Assembly (NCBI RefSeq): GCF_003123725.1
Contig: NZ_QETA01000001.1
Span: 62,001 to 126,000 of the forward strand
DNA length: 64,000 nt
DNA from: Corticimicrobacter populi
GTDB lineage: Bacteria; Pseudomonadota; Gammaproteobacteria; Burkholderiales; Burkholderiaceae_B
Direction: 5' to 3'
Shown: positions 55,845 through 64,000 of the stretch, one piece after another
Layout of the letters: each line of letters opens with the position of its first letter
Position numbering within the stretch: position 1 is the first letter of the stretch
Program-made: the position numbers and the translations under genes
The notes under the pieces: generated by a model
Seen by the model: only the letters and a program-made list of their open reading frames with translations
What the model was told of the DNA's origin: nothing
Databases searched by the model: none

Positions 55845-57478
55845 GCACTTTACTTGCATTGCAATCGTTGCAGGTGGATCTGCCCGCCGGCGCGGACCGG
55901 CCCTATGCGCTGACCGATGTTTCGTTCGAACTGGCGCAGGGGCAGACCCTGTGCGTGGTCGGCGAGAGCGGGTCTGGCAAGTCGATGACCGCAGGCGCGA
56001 TCATGGGCCTGTTGCCGCCTGAAGTACATGCCAGCCAGGGCCGCATCCTGTTCCAGGGTGAAGACCTGCTGGCTTTTGACGAGGCCCGCATGCGCACGGT
56101 GCGTGGGGCGCAGATCGGCATGATCTTCCAGGAGCCGATGACTGCGCTCAATCCCCTGCGCAGGATCGGCGACCAGATCGGCGAGATGTTCCGCACGCAC
56201 ACCCACCTGGGGCGCGCCGAAATCCGCAAGCGGGTACTGGATCTGCTGGCGGATGTGCATATTCCCGATCCCGAGCGGGCCGCACGTGCCTATCCCCATG
56301 AACTGTCGGGCGGACAGCGCCAGCGCGCCATGATTGCCATGGCCCTGGCCCTGGAGCCTAGCCTGCTGATTGCCGACGAGCCGACCACGGCACTGGACGT
56401 GACGACACAGGCGCAGATTCTGCACCTGATCCGCGAGATGCAGGCCCGCAAGGGTACAGCCGTGCTGTTTATTACGCACGATTTTGGCGTGGTGGCAGAG
56501 ATTGCCGACCAGGTCGCCGTGATGCAGCAGGGGCATCTGGTGGAGTACGGTGCTGCCCAGCAGGTGCTGAACGCACCGGCTCATGCCTATACGCAGGCAC
56601 TGATTGCGGCCGTGCCGCCGCTGGAGCCGCCGCCGGTGCGCGAGCACGGTGGCGAGCCCATCCTGGTGGCCTCCCATGTCAGCAAGACCTATCGCAGTGG
56701 TGGCCTGATCAAGAGCCGGCGTCGTTTGACGCATGCCGTCAATGACGTCAGCCTGACGCTGCCAAAGGGCGGCACCCTGGGTATCGTCGGTGAAAGCGGT
56801 TCGGGCAAATCGACCCTGGCCCGCTGCATTGTCCGGCTGCTCGATCCCGATAGCGGCGAAATCCGTTTCGAGGGCATGGACCTGGCAGCACTCAGTCGCA
56901 AGCAATTGCGCCAGCATGCCCGGCATGTGCAGATGGTGTTCCAGGATCCGTATGGTTCCCTGAATCCTCGCCGCAAGGTCGGCGATATCGTGGCACAGGG
57001 GCTGGTGGTGCATGGCACGCCGCGCGAGCAGGCCCTGGCCAGGGCACGGGAGCTTTTTGCGCTGGTCGGCCTCGATCCGGAAGCGACGCACCGGTTTCCG
57101 CACGAGTTTTCTGGAGGGCAGCGCCAGCGTATCGGCCTGGCCCGTGCACTGGCGCTGGAGCCGCGTATCCTGGTGGCAGACGAACCGGTTTCGGCACTCG
57201 ATGTGTCCGTGCAGGCCCAGGTGCTGGACCTGCTGGCCAGCCTGCGCGAGCGGCTGGGGCTGTCGTTGCTGTTCATCACGCATGACCTGCGGGTCGCAGC
57301 CCAGATATGCGATCAGGTGGCCGTCATGAAAAACGGCGTGGTCGTCGAGCATGGCCCGGCGGCTGCAGTATTCTCCAATCCTCAGCATGAATACACGCGT
57401 GCGTTGCTGGACGCCGTTCCCGGTCGTCACTGGCAGCCGCCACGTGTTGCTGCGGCGGATGTGTCGCAGGTTGCCTGA
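55841..57478 (+). CDS. Fused double ABC ATPase (DppD-DppF type)
   Basis: 545 aa protein joining the two nucleotide-binding subunits that are separate in the Dpp and Opp systems (GsiA/YejF-like arrangement). Domain 1: Walker [13 protein letters not shown], signature [13 protein letters not shown], Walker [14 protein letters not shown]. Domain 2 from about residue 280: [39 protein letters not shown]. Both domains look catalytically complete. Powers import through the two permeases encoded just upstream. Confidence 0.95.
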   Translation: MSTLLALQSLQVDLPAGADRPYALTDVSFELAQGQTLCVVGESGSGKSMTAGAIMGLLPPEVHASQGRILFQGEDLLAFDEARMRTVRGAQIGMIFQEPMTALNPLRRIGDQIGEMFRTHTHLGRAEIRKRVLDLLADVHIPDPERAARAYPHELSGGQRQRAMIAMALALEPSLLIADEPTTALDVTTQAQILHLIREMQARKGTAVLFITHDFGVVAEIADQVAVMQQGHLVEYGAAQQVLNAPAHAYTQALIAAVPPLEPPPVREHGGEPILVASHVSKTYRSGGLIKSRRRLTHAVNDVSLTLPKGGTLGIVGESGSGKSTLARCIVRLLDPDSGEIRFEGMDLAALSRKQLRQHARHVQMVFQDPYGSLNPRRKVGDIVAQGLVVHGTPREQALARARELFALVGLDPEATHRFPHEFSGGQRQRIGLARALALEPRILVADEPVSALDVSVQAQVLDLLASLRERLGLSLLFITHDLRVAAQICDQVAVMKNGVVVEHGPAAAVFSNPQHEYTRALLDAVPGRHWQPPRVAAADVSQVA

Positions 57479-57520
57479 GGCGACTTGTCTGCAGTTTCAA
57501 AATTCGAACCAGGAGGGCGT

Positions 57521-58369
57521 ATGTCGCTCAAATTTCCGCTTATCGACCATGTGCTGGTCAATGTCAACGACCAACTGGACGAGGCTGCCCGTCAATATGC
57601 GCGGCTTGGCTTTACCCTGACGCCGCGTGGCCATCACTCGCTGGGGTCCAGCAACCACCTGGCGATCTTCGAGAACGATTACCTCGAACTGCTGGGCTAC
57701 GAGCCGCAGAATGCCGGCCGCGTTGCCGGTGTGTGGGGTACGCAGCAAGGGCTGGCCGGACTGATTTTCAAGACCGATGACGCCGATGCGCTGGTGGCCC
57801 CGTTGCAGGCGCGCGGTGTCGGTCTGATGAGCGAGGCACCGCAGGCATTTCACCGTCCGGTCGAACTGACCGACGGCACGTTGCGCGATGCGCGTTTTCG
57901 CACGCTGCACCTGGACCTGGCGACGACGCCCAGCGGCCGCATTTTCTTCTGCCAGCACCTGGATCCGGATCTGGTCTGGCATGCGCCCTGGCAGCAGCAT
58001 GCCAATGGTGTCTATGCCGTCAAGCGGGTCGTGATTGCCTCGCAGGACCCGCAGGCAGCCAGTGCCGTGCTGGCCAGGGTTTTCGAGACCTCGGAACTGG
58101 AGCCGATCGAAGGTGGCCTGCGTCTCAGGACCGGGCAGGCCAGCGTCGAGTTTCTGACGCTGGCGCGTGCACGCGCCATTTTTGGCACTGAGATCGAACT
58201 GGGACCGGATGGTGCCGATCGCAAGGTTGGGCTGGAATTGCAGACCCGCTCGCTGCAGGACGCCGCCCGCGTGCTGGAAACCAATGGCGTGCCTTTCGAG
58301 CGCCAGTCTGACGGCATCCTGGTGCCTGCTTCGCAGGCTTCCGGCGTGGCGCTGCTGCTGGTGGAGTGA
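57521..58369 (+). CDS. VOC/glyoxalase-like protein in the transporter operon
   Basis: 282 aa from ATG 57521, which has a strong AGGAGG site upstream. The N-terminal half matches the glyoxalase-like (Glyoxalase_3) pattern: PLIDHVLVNVNDQLDEAARQ, YARLGFTLTPRGHHSLGSSN, HLAIFENDYLELLGY. The second half repeats the beta-alpha fold (VKRVVIASQDPQAASAVLAR). Such proteins are metal enzymes or small-ligand binders; the activity here is unknown. It lies 42 bases after the ATPase and 4 before the FAD enzyme, so it likely belongs to the same pathway. Confidence 0.82.
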   Translation: MSLKFPLIDHVLVNVNDQLDEAARQYARLGFTLTPRGHHSLGSSNHLAIFENDYLELLGYEPQNAGRVAGVWGTQQGLAGLIFKTDDADALVAPLQARGVGLMSEAPQAFHRPVELTDGTLRDARFRTLHLDLATTPSGRIFFCQHLDPDLVWHAPWQQHANGVYAVKRVVIASQDPQAASAVLARVFETSELEPIEGGLRLRTGQASVEFLTLARARAIFGTEIELGPDGADRKVGLELQTRSLQDAARVLETNGVPFERQSDGILVPASQASGVALLLVE

Positions 58370-58373
58370 TCAC

Positions 58374-59672
58374 ATGACCTTGCCCTGGCAGCAGCCCGTC
58401 AGTGACTCCTACTGGCAAGCAAGTGATGTGGCGACATCCGTGTTTCCTGTGCTGCAGGATACGGTATCGGCCGATGTCGTCGTCATCGGTGCCGGTTATG
58501 CCGGCCTGTCGACCGCCCTGCACCTGGCCCGCGAGGGCCGCTCGGTCGTGGTGCTGGAGGCAGGCGATATCGGGCATGGTGGGGCCGGGCGCAACAATGG
58601 CATGGTGATTCCGGCGCTGACCCGCGCCTTCCCTGACGATCTGCGTCGCCATTATGGCGATGTACGCGGCGAACGCATGGCCCGTTTCGTGGCCGGCTCG
58701 GCCGCATTCACCTTCGACCTGATCCGCGAACTGGGGATCGAGTGCGAGGCGGTGCAGCAAGGCTGGATTCAGCCTGCCCATTCGCCGGGGCGTGCACGTC
58801 AGGCTGTCCAGCGCGCCCGGCAGTGGCAGGCGCTGGGGGCCAGCGTCAGTGAGCTGGATGCTGCTGGCGTACAGGCGCTGAGCGGTGCCACGGAATATTT
58901 TGGTGGCTGGATCGCGCACGACGGGGGGCATGTCCATCCCCTGAAACTGGTGCGCGGACTGGCTGCGGCTGCCCAGGCGGCAGGTGCGCAGATCTACGTG
59001 CAGTCTGCCGCGCTCAAGGTCGAGGCAGCCCTGCCCGGCTGGCAGGTGCGTACGGCCAAGGGAGCCGTGCAGGCGCAACGGGTGGTGGTGACGACGGATG
59101 CCTATGCCGATGGCCTGTTTCCCGCCTTGCAGCATTCAGTCGTGCCGGTGCAGTTCTACCAGTTGGCGACTTCGGTATTGCCCGAGTCGGTGCGTGCCCA
59201 GGTCCTGCCAGGGCAGGTGGCCATTTCCGACACGCGAGGGGACATGCATTTTGCACGGCCGACCGTGGATGGGCGGCTGGTGTCTGGGGGCGTGCTGGCT
59301 GTACCCGCGGCATGGCGACCGCGCCTGGAGTCGCGCATCCGTGCACGTCTGGCGCGCGTGTTTCCACATCTGGGGCTGGACTGGCGCTTTGAGCATGGTT
59401 GGTTCGGCCACGTTGGCATCACGCTGGATTTCCTGCCGCATCTGCATGAACTGGCCCCCGGTGTCGTGGCCCTGACCGGCTTCAATGGCCGGGGTGTGGC
59501 ATTGGCCGTAGCAGCCGGCAAAATGCTGGCAGAGGCGGCGCAGGGCCGCAGCAGCGACGACCTTGACATTCCTCGCACGCAGCCCAAGGCCATTCCACTG
59601 CATGGCGTGGTCAGGAAAGTGGCGACGCTGGAATTGTTGCGCTATCGCTGGCGTGATCGCAAGGAAGTGTGA
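58374..59672 (+). CDS. FAD-dependent amine/amino-acid oxidase (DAO family)
   Basis: 432 aa from ATG 58374, preceded by GGAG; a much longer upstream frame is out of phase with the glyoxalase gene and is rejected. DAO fold with the dinucleotide motif VVVIGAGYAGLSTALHLARE and VLEAGDIGHGGAGRNNGM, then GGWIAHDGGHVHPLKLVRGL and the C-terminal flavin loop TGFNGRGVALAVAAGKMLAE. Resembles gamma-glutamylputrescine oxidase (PuuB) and related glycine/sarcosine oxidases. It probably oxidises the compound imported by the ABC system. No cytosolic dehydrogenase follows. Confidence 0.92.
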   Translation: MTLPWQQPVSDSYWQASDVATSVFPVLQDTVSADVVVIGAGYAGLSTALHLAREGRSVVVLEAGDIGHGGAGRNNGMVIPALTRAFPDDLRRHYGDVRGERMARFVAGSAAFTFDLIRELGIECEAVQQGWIQPAHSPGRARQAVQRARQWQALGASVSELDAAGVQALSGATEYFGGWIAHDGGHVHPLKLVRGLAAAAQAAGAQIYVQSAALKVEAALPGWQVRTAKGAVQAQRVVVTTDAYADGLFPALQHSVVPVQFYQLATSVLPESVRAQVLPGQVAISDTRGDMHFARPTVDGRLVSGGVLAVPAAWRPRLESRIRARLARVFPHLGLDWRFEHGWFGHVGITLDFLPHLHELAPGVVALTGFNGRGVALAVAAGKMLAEAAQGRSSDDLDIPRTQPKAIPLHGVVRKVATLELLRYRWRDRKEV

Positions 59673-59684
59673 TCGACGTGGCGC

Positions 59685-59721
59685 GATCTGTCGGGAGAGA
59701 CTATACGGTGCCCGACAGATC
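59685..59721. terminator. Stem-loop between convergent FAD oxidase and receptor genes
   Basis: A perfect 11-base stem GATCTGTCGGG / CCCGACAGATC around a 15-base loop, between the stops of two convergent genes. There is no T tract, so its terminator role is uncertain. Confidence 0.45.
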
Positions 59722-59732
59722 CAGCTTGAGGG

Positions 59733-62246
59733 CTAGAAACGTATTTCCGTACTCACCATATAAGTCCGGCCGCGTGCCGTTGTATTGACTGATGCACCTT
59801 CCTGGGCATAGTAGAGATCCTGGTTCATGCGGTTGAGCGCTTCGGCGTAATCCTTGTTGCCCACATTCTGTACGCTGGCACGCAGCATCACGTTGCGGGA
59901 AAGCTGGTAGCTGGCGTAGATATCGAAAATCGTGGGGATGCTGGGCATATCTTCTTTCTCGACACGGTTGGTATCGAGGCTGATTCCCTCGGTGCTGAGG
60001 CGTCGTGATTTGCCCGTGAACTTGGCGAGGCCTCCTACCACCAGTTGCCTGTCGAGCAGGCGAGCACCGATGTCCAGGGTGGCATAGCTGTTGGGCAGAT
60101 CGCTCATGTCGTCGTAGCCGAAGCCCAGTTGGGTTGTGCTGACAATCGAGGTGGGCTGGTCGGTTTTTTGCTTGCTCCAGCTCAGACTGGCATATACGAT
60201 GCCGGCATCGTAGCGGGCTTCGAGCTCATAGCCGCGTGTAGTGACGGGGGTCAACGAGTTGATGGCGATATGCGCGTTGAAGTCGGCGTACGAGTTATCG
60301 ATATCCTTGCAGCGGGCACCGTCATAGCACAGGAAGAACGATTCGCTGGTAATGTAGTTCCGGATCCGGGTTCGATAGGCCAATGCCTTGAGCTGGAAGG
60401 TATCCTTTTCCGTCAGCAGACCCTGTTTGAAGATATCGAAGCCGGCCTGCCAGGTCTCTGCCTCCTCAGGTTTCAGGAAGGGGTTCATGGAGCCACCACC
60501 TTCGTTGGAGAAAAAGACTTCCTGCACATTCGGTGCACGTGAAGAATGGCTGTAGGATACGAAGGGACGAAACCAGGGGGCGACCTGGACGCCAAACGTG
60601 GCCGAAGGATTGATGGCAGTGTCAGTCAGGTCAAGCCGGGCGGCACCCTGGGGAAAGCAGCGTATCGTGTCCGGGCAGGCTGGTTTGTTGCCGATGACGT
60701 TGCTTCTGGTGTAGTTCAGGCCCAGGTCTAACTGGTAGATGTCGCGCCGCAGGGTCAGCGTGCTATACAGGGAAGAAATTTTTTGCCGGCCGGCTGGCAT
60801 GAAGCCGTTGCGGCCTTCATCCTCGTATTCGCGGACGATATTGCGACTGTACGTGGTATCCATGAACTTGCCACCGACCAGCAGGTCTAGTTCATAGTCG
60901 CTCCACGCAAAGCGGCTGGTATTGTTGATATCGAAGCTGTTGGAGCGGTTGCGTACGGCTGCCTGAGCATATGCGCTGAGTGCCTGGTATTCGTAATCCT
61001 GTCGAGAACGGCTGTTACTGACCTGGACATTCAGGTTTACCAGGTCGGAACGCGGCGAGTAGTTGTATTTCAGGTAGTAGTCCTCGCTGTTGAGGTCGCG
61101 TCGATTGAACGAGTTTGTATAGCTACGCCCGCTCAGTTCCAGTCGGTTGTCGCTGTCGGGACGGATTTCCAGCTTGTAGAGTTGTGAGCGTGGATGCTGT
61201 TTCATGAACTGGGGATCTTCGCCCAGGAATTCGCTGCTGCTACGCCCGCTGCCGTTGTTGTAGGTGGCATGTACGGTGCTGCCGCTGATGCCTACCAGAC
61301 CGCCTATGCTGCCGGTGTCGGAAAAGGGGGTGCGGCCTGCCATGGCCACCATCCCGCTGCGCCCCAGGCCATTGCTGCCTACGGAAAACCGGCCCATGAC
61401 ACCCGTGTTGCGCTCTTCGAACAGAATGTCATCGACGCCCAGCGTACGCATGTTGGCACTGCCGGCCAGCGCATTGATCCCCTGGGAGCCCGCACTGTTG
61501 CCGCGTGTGACATCCACGCCGACCAGGAAGTTCGGATCGATCAGGGCACCTGCGCCGCTGTTGGCTCCATTGCCGTGGTAGCCGGCTGGGGCGACGCCAA
61601 AAAAGGTCTGGGTCACGCCATCGATCATGGTGTTGACCCGCCCCAGGCCGCTCATGCCGCGGATGTTGACGCTGACGGCAGCCTGCAGCGGATCGAGCTG
61701 GGTATAAGTGCCGGCCATGCTGCGCAAGGTGGCATCCAGGCTCTGCAGGTTCTGGTTGAGCGTGCGTGTGCTGTGGGCACCGGCAGTTTCATAGGTGCCC
61801 GTCACGGTCAGGGTATCCATGCGTGCCACGTTATTGCGCTGGATGGTGTTCGTACGTTGCAGCATGAAGCCGTTGTGCTGCGTGGCGACGGCATACAGCC
61901 CGGTGTTCGCCAGCAATGCCGTGAGTGCCGCTTCGGGATTGCTGTAGCGACCCTGCAGACCTGGGCTCTGTTTGCCTGCAACCATGTCGCTGGGATAGGT
62001 CAGCAGAAGGCCAGTCTGTCTGCCGAAGGTGTTGAGTACCTGATCCAGCGGGCCTGCTGCCAGGTCGAGCGTGAGGGCGGCATGGCGGGTTTCTGTCGTG
62101 GTGGCATCAGACGCGGTGGTTTGCGCGACGGTTGTCAGGGGGACCAGCAGGAGCATGGCTTGCAGCACGGCACGGTGCAGCGATGAAGCGCGAAGAGGGA
62201 TGGGGCGCAAAGGTTGGCAGGGCGAGGCACTCAAGGGACGGCTCAT
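59733..62246 (-). CDS. TonB-dependent heme-type receptor with signalling domain
   Basis: 837 aa outer-membrane receptor. Signal peptide ends near TTVAQ. STN signalling domain at about 50-130 (LTLDLAAGPLDQVLNTFGRQ), plug (VNIRGMSGLGRVNTMIDGVT), and barrel with SRAPNVQEVFFSNEGGGSMN followed by PFLKPEE. That block is the FRAP..NPNL-type motif of heme/haemoglobin receptors, and the STN plus sigma/FecR set recalls Bordetella BhuR with HurI/HurR, and HasR. No heme-transport genes (bhuSTUV) follow, so the substrate is inferred. Ends in aromatic STEIRF. Confidence 0.9.
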   Translation of the reverse strand: MSRPLSASPCQPLRPIPLRASSLHRAVLQAMLLLVPLTTVAQTTASDATTTETRHAALTLDLAAGPLDQVLNTFGRQTGLLLTYPSDMVAGKQSPGLQGRYSNPEAALTALLANTGLYAVATQHNGFMLQRTNTIQRNNVARMDTLTVTGTYETAGAHSTRTLNQNLQSLDATLRSMAGTYTQLDPLQAAVSVNIRGMSGLGRVNTMIDGVTQTFFGVAPAGYHGNGANSGAGALIDPNFLVGVDVTRGNSAGSQGINALAGSANMRTLGVDDILFEERNTGVMGRFSVGSNGLGRSGMVAMAGRTPFSDTGSIGGLVGISGSTVHATYNNGSGRSSSEFLGEDPQFMKQHPRSQLYKLEIRPDSDNRLELSGRSYTNSFNRRDLNSEDYYLKYNYSPRSDLVNLNVQVSNSRSRQDYEYQALSAYAQAAVRNRSNSFDINNTSRFAWSDYELDLLVGGKFMDTTYSRNIVREYEDEGRNGFMPAGRQKISSLYSTLTLRRDIYQLDLGLNYTRSNVIGNKPACPDTIRCFPQGAARLDLTDTAINPSATFGVQVAPWFRPFVSYSHSSRAPNVQEVFFSNEGGGSMNPFLKPEEAETWQAGFDIFKQGLLTEKDTFQLKALAYRTRIRNYITSESFFLCYDGARCKDIDNSYADFNAHIAINSLTPVTTRGYELEARYDAGIVYASLSWSKQKTDQPTSIVSTTQLGFGYDDMSDLPNSYATLDIGARLLDRQLVVGGLAKFTGKSRRLSTEGISLDTNRVEKEDMPSIPTIFDIYASYQLSRNVMLRASVQNVGNKDYAEALNRMNQDLYYAQEGASVNTTARGRTYMVSTEIRF

Positions 62247-62327
62247 ATGGAATCGGATCGATGTTTTCAGGGTTTACCCATTCCATGTCGCACGAAATAA
62301 AAAAACAGACCATTTGCATCTGCGTTT

Positions 62328-63335
62328 TCATGAAAGATAGAGCGTACGCGTTGTCCAGATCAGACCGCGGCGTTGATCCTCGACCCTGAGGTGGAGCATT
62401 CTGGCCAGGCTGTAGATGGCATCTTCTGGCGCAGCCAGCGGATAGGAGCCCGATAGTCGCAGATCGGCCAGCGCAGGGGCGCAGTCCAGTTCAAACGGGG
62501 CGTAGGCACCCAGTTCGCGCAGCAGGTCGGCCAATCGCATGTCGCGAGCCAGCAGGATGCCATCGGGCCAACTGGCCCGGCCGGCATCGGCAGGCTGGCG
62601 AAGATCGTAACGATCAGGATGCATCACGCTCTGCTCGCCGCTCTCCAGGATATAAGGCTGGGCGCTCGTATTGTCTGCCTGACTGGCCTGCAGTCTGACC
62701 CGACCTTCGAAGACCGATACCTGGGTGGCTGGAGGAGGTGTTGTTGCTGCGCTCGGCAGCAGGCGAACCGAGTAGCGTGTGCCCAGCGCCTGGGCCAGAC
62801 CATGTCGAGTGCGCACCATGAATGGACGGAGGTCGCCGGTAGCGTGTCCTGTCTCCACGAAAATCTCGCCGGCCAGAAGATCGATGACACGCATCTGGTC
62901 GTCGTAGTGGATATTCAAGGCCGTGTCTGGTGCCAGGGTCAATGTCGTGTCATCTTCCAGATGTCTTTGCCGCTGTTCGCCTTTGCGGGTGCGCTCCTGG
63001 GCCAGCAGGCGCTGGCCTGGCTGGTTGTCATAGGCCAGCCAGCTGAGGCCGCCACTCAGCAGTAGGGCCAGTGAGCCGGCCATGGCGCGTCGGCGCGGAT
63101 TGGCGGGCCGGGTGAGCAGGGCATTGCGTGCTGCGCCTGCCGAGGCCGGCGCGGTATGCTGAATGCCTTGCAGGCGGCCGTGCAACGTGGCGATGCGTTG
63201 CCAGGCCTGGGCGTGTGCAGGATTGGCATCGTGCCAGGCCTGCCACTCCCTGAGCAGGCTGGCGCTGCCAGGGTTTTCCTGCAAGGCAAGCAGCCACTGG
63301 ATGGCCTGCTCTGCAACGGCGTGTGATGTGGTCAT
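62328..63335 (-). CDS. FecR-family anti-sigma regulator (HurR-like)
   Basis: 335 aa. N-terminal DUF4880 part (AIQWLLALQENPGSASLLREW), one membrane helix near residues 85-101 (MAGSLALLLSGGLSWLAY), and a periplasmic FecR domain (MRVIDLLAGEIFVETGHATG, LAQALGTRYSVRLL). The terminal STN-like part contains LSGSYPLAAPEDAIYSLARM. Its start overlaps the sigma gene stop by 4 bases. The receptor gene follows after 81 bases. Confidence 0.92.
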   Translation of the reverse strand: MTTSHAVAEQAIQWLLALQENPGSASLLREWQAWHDANPAHAQAWQRIATLHGRLQGIQHTAPASAGAARNALLTRPANPRRRAMAGSLALLLSGGLSWLAYDNQPGQRLLAQERTRKGEQRQRHLEDDTTLTLAPDTALNIHYDDQMRVIDLLAGEIFVETGHATGDLRPFMVRTRHGLAQALGTRYSVRLLPSAATTPPPATQVSVFEGRVRLQASQADNTSAQPYILESGEQSVMHPDRYDLRQPADAGRASWPDGILLARDMRLADLLRELGAYAPFELDCAPALADLRLSGSYPLAAPEDAIYSLARMLHLRVEDQRRGLIWTTRTLYLS

Positions 63336-63835
63336 GCTGACTGGTCAAAATAACATTGCATGGCGGCACGCATCAGATAGCGCTTGACCGTGGTCAGGGA
63401 GATGCCCATCACGGCGGCAATCTCCGCCTGCTTCAGTCCGTCCAGTTGACTCAGCAGGAAGGCCTGCCGGACAGCCTGGGGCAAGCCCTGCAACAGTTGA
63501 TCGACTTCGTGCAGGGTTTCCAGAAGGATGGAATGGGCTTCGGGAGACAGCGCCAATGGCACGGGTTGTTGCGCCAGGGCATCCAGGTAGGCGCGCTCCA
63601 GTTGCTCACGGCGCCAGTGGCTGGCCAGCACGCGCTGGGCAATGGTTGTCAGCAGTGCACGCGGTTCCTTGATGGGGGTTGGGTCGCTGCGCGACAGCAG
63701 GCGCACGAAGACATCCTGGACGATATCCGACGCGCAATGGATGTCTCCCAGCTTGCGCCCCAGCCATGATTTCAGCCAGGGTTGATGTGCCTGGTAGATC
63801 TGTTCGATATCAGGAGGTGGAGCGGGAGAAGCCAT
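63332..63835 (-). CDS. FecI-type ECF sigma factor (HurI-like)
   Basis: 167 aa from ATG 63835 (MASPAPPPDIEQIYQAHQPW); a TTG three codons upstream (63844) is an alternative and no good ribosome binding site is seen for either. Region 2 in HCASDIVQDVFVRLLSRSD and LLTTIAQRVLASHWRREQLE; region 4 in AFLLSQLDGLKQAEIAAVMG with SLTTVKRYLMRA. Heads the second sigma-FecR-receptor unit. A possible Fur site lies in the divergent gap. Confidence 0.92.
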   Translation of the reverse strand: MASPAPPPDIEQIYQAHQPWLKSWLGRKLGDIHCASDIVQDVFVRLLSRSDPTPIKEPRALLTTIAQRVLASHWRREQLERAYLDALAQQPVPLALSPEAHSILLETLHEVDQLLQGLPQAVRQAFLLSQLDGLKQAEIAAVMGISLTTVKRYLMRAAMQCYFDQSA

Positions 63836-63903
63836 GCGATGCAATCGTGAGACGGGCGTCGTTCCAGTTTTTGCTTGACGCGCTATTGATAGTGGAATTT
63901 TAA

Positions 63904-63926
63904 TGCAAATGAGAATGCAATATAAT
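63904..63926. promoter_or_regulatory. Possible Fur box in the divergent gap
   Basis: Around 63904-63926, AAATGAGAATGCAATATA has one good Fur half-site (AATGAGAAT) and a weak partner. It lies between the leftward sigma gene and the rightward gene entering the window edge, where a Fur site could serve both. Weak match. Confidence 0.35.
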
Positions 63927-63949
63927 TATATTTTTGAATTGGTAAAAAA

Positions 63950-64000
63950 ATGATCTCGCGCCTGTTGTCGTTCCTTGTGCTGACCTCTTTGCTGGCAGCC
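63950..64000 (+). CDS. Start of an exported protein, cut by window edge
   Basis: An ATG at 63950 opens 17 codons reading MISRLLSFLVLTSLLAA, a textbook signal-peptide start with Arg followed by a hydrophobic run. The ribosome binding site is weak (GGTAAAAAA). Divergent from the heme-type sigma gene with a possible Fur site between, so an iron- or heme-related exported protein is a reasonable guess, but the rest lies outside the window. Confidence 0.5.
   Translation, partial: MISRLLSFLVLTSLLAA

Overview
The window is a high-GC (roughly 60% or more, judged by eye) chromosomal segment of a betaproteobacterium. It is most likely a member of the Burkholderiales, Alcaligenaceae-like. The evidence is the tkt-gap-pgk cluster, the FhaB/FhaC-type two-partner secretion pair, FecI/FecR-driven TonB receptors of the kind found in Bordetella and relatives, and overall protein similarity recognised by eye. 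The genus cannot be fixed from sequence alone. Neither window edge falls between genes: a glutamate decarboxylase is cut at the left edge and a putative secreted protein is cut at the right edge.

Layout. 0-6 kb: glutamate decarboxylase (acid stress), a methyl-accepting chemotaxis receptor, two small secreted proteins (LprI-like and DUF1566) and an EAL-HDOD signalling protein. 6-20.7 kb: the main accessory island. It holds an FhaC/CdiB-type outer-membrane transporter, a 3991-residue FhaB/CdiA-type exoprotein with near-identical internal repeats, a low-GC central insert and a low-GC C-terminal toxin-like end, then an overlapping Imm42-like immunity gene and an IS3-family transposase scrap. Together these have the structure of a contact-dependent inhibition locus. 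20.7-24.8 kb: ECF sigma, FecR anti-sigma and TonB siderophore receptor. 24.9-31.9 kb: CheV, a cytochrome P450 coupled to a DUF2249 protein, tRNA-Ser(GGA), an LrgA-LrgB-amidase operon, an aminotransferase and a divergent FAD-oxidase-like protein. 32-36 kb: MaeB malic enzyme, a patatin phospholipase and a barstar-like protein with a very acidic tail. 36-38.7 kb: a quinone-reductase-like flavoprotein divergent from a LysR regulator, and RsmE. 38.8-43.1 kb: tkt-gap-pgk, closed by a strong terminator and followed by two small unknown genes. 43.9-48.3 kb: PoxB, two DJ-1/PfpI proteins and a LysR regulator. 48.4-50.4 kb: two Hsp20 genes divergent from cbpA, with a heat-shock promoter for each direction. 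50.5-52 kb: Pit phosphate transporter. 52.4-59.7 kb: a complete family-5 ABC importer (binding protein, two permeases, fused double ATPase) with a glyoxalase-fold protein and an FAD amine-oxidase-like enzyme, probably an uptake-and-oxidation pathway for an amine or opine-like compound. 59.7-64 kb: a second sigma/FecR/TonB receptor set, of heme-receptor type.

The most interesting system is the two-partner secretion locus. Its composition changes sharply at the two places where CdiA proteins carry their variable receptor-binding and toxin parts. The toxin and immunity pair itself cannot be confirmed without searches. Secondary leads are the P450-DUF2249 pair, whose P450 has an unusual oxygen-activation motif, the acidic-tailed barstar-like protein, and the interrupted glycolytic cluster.
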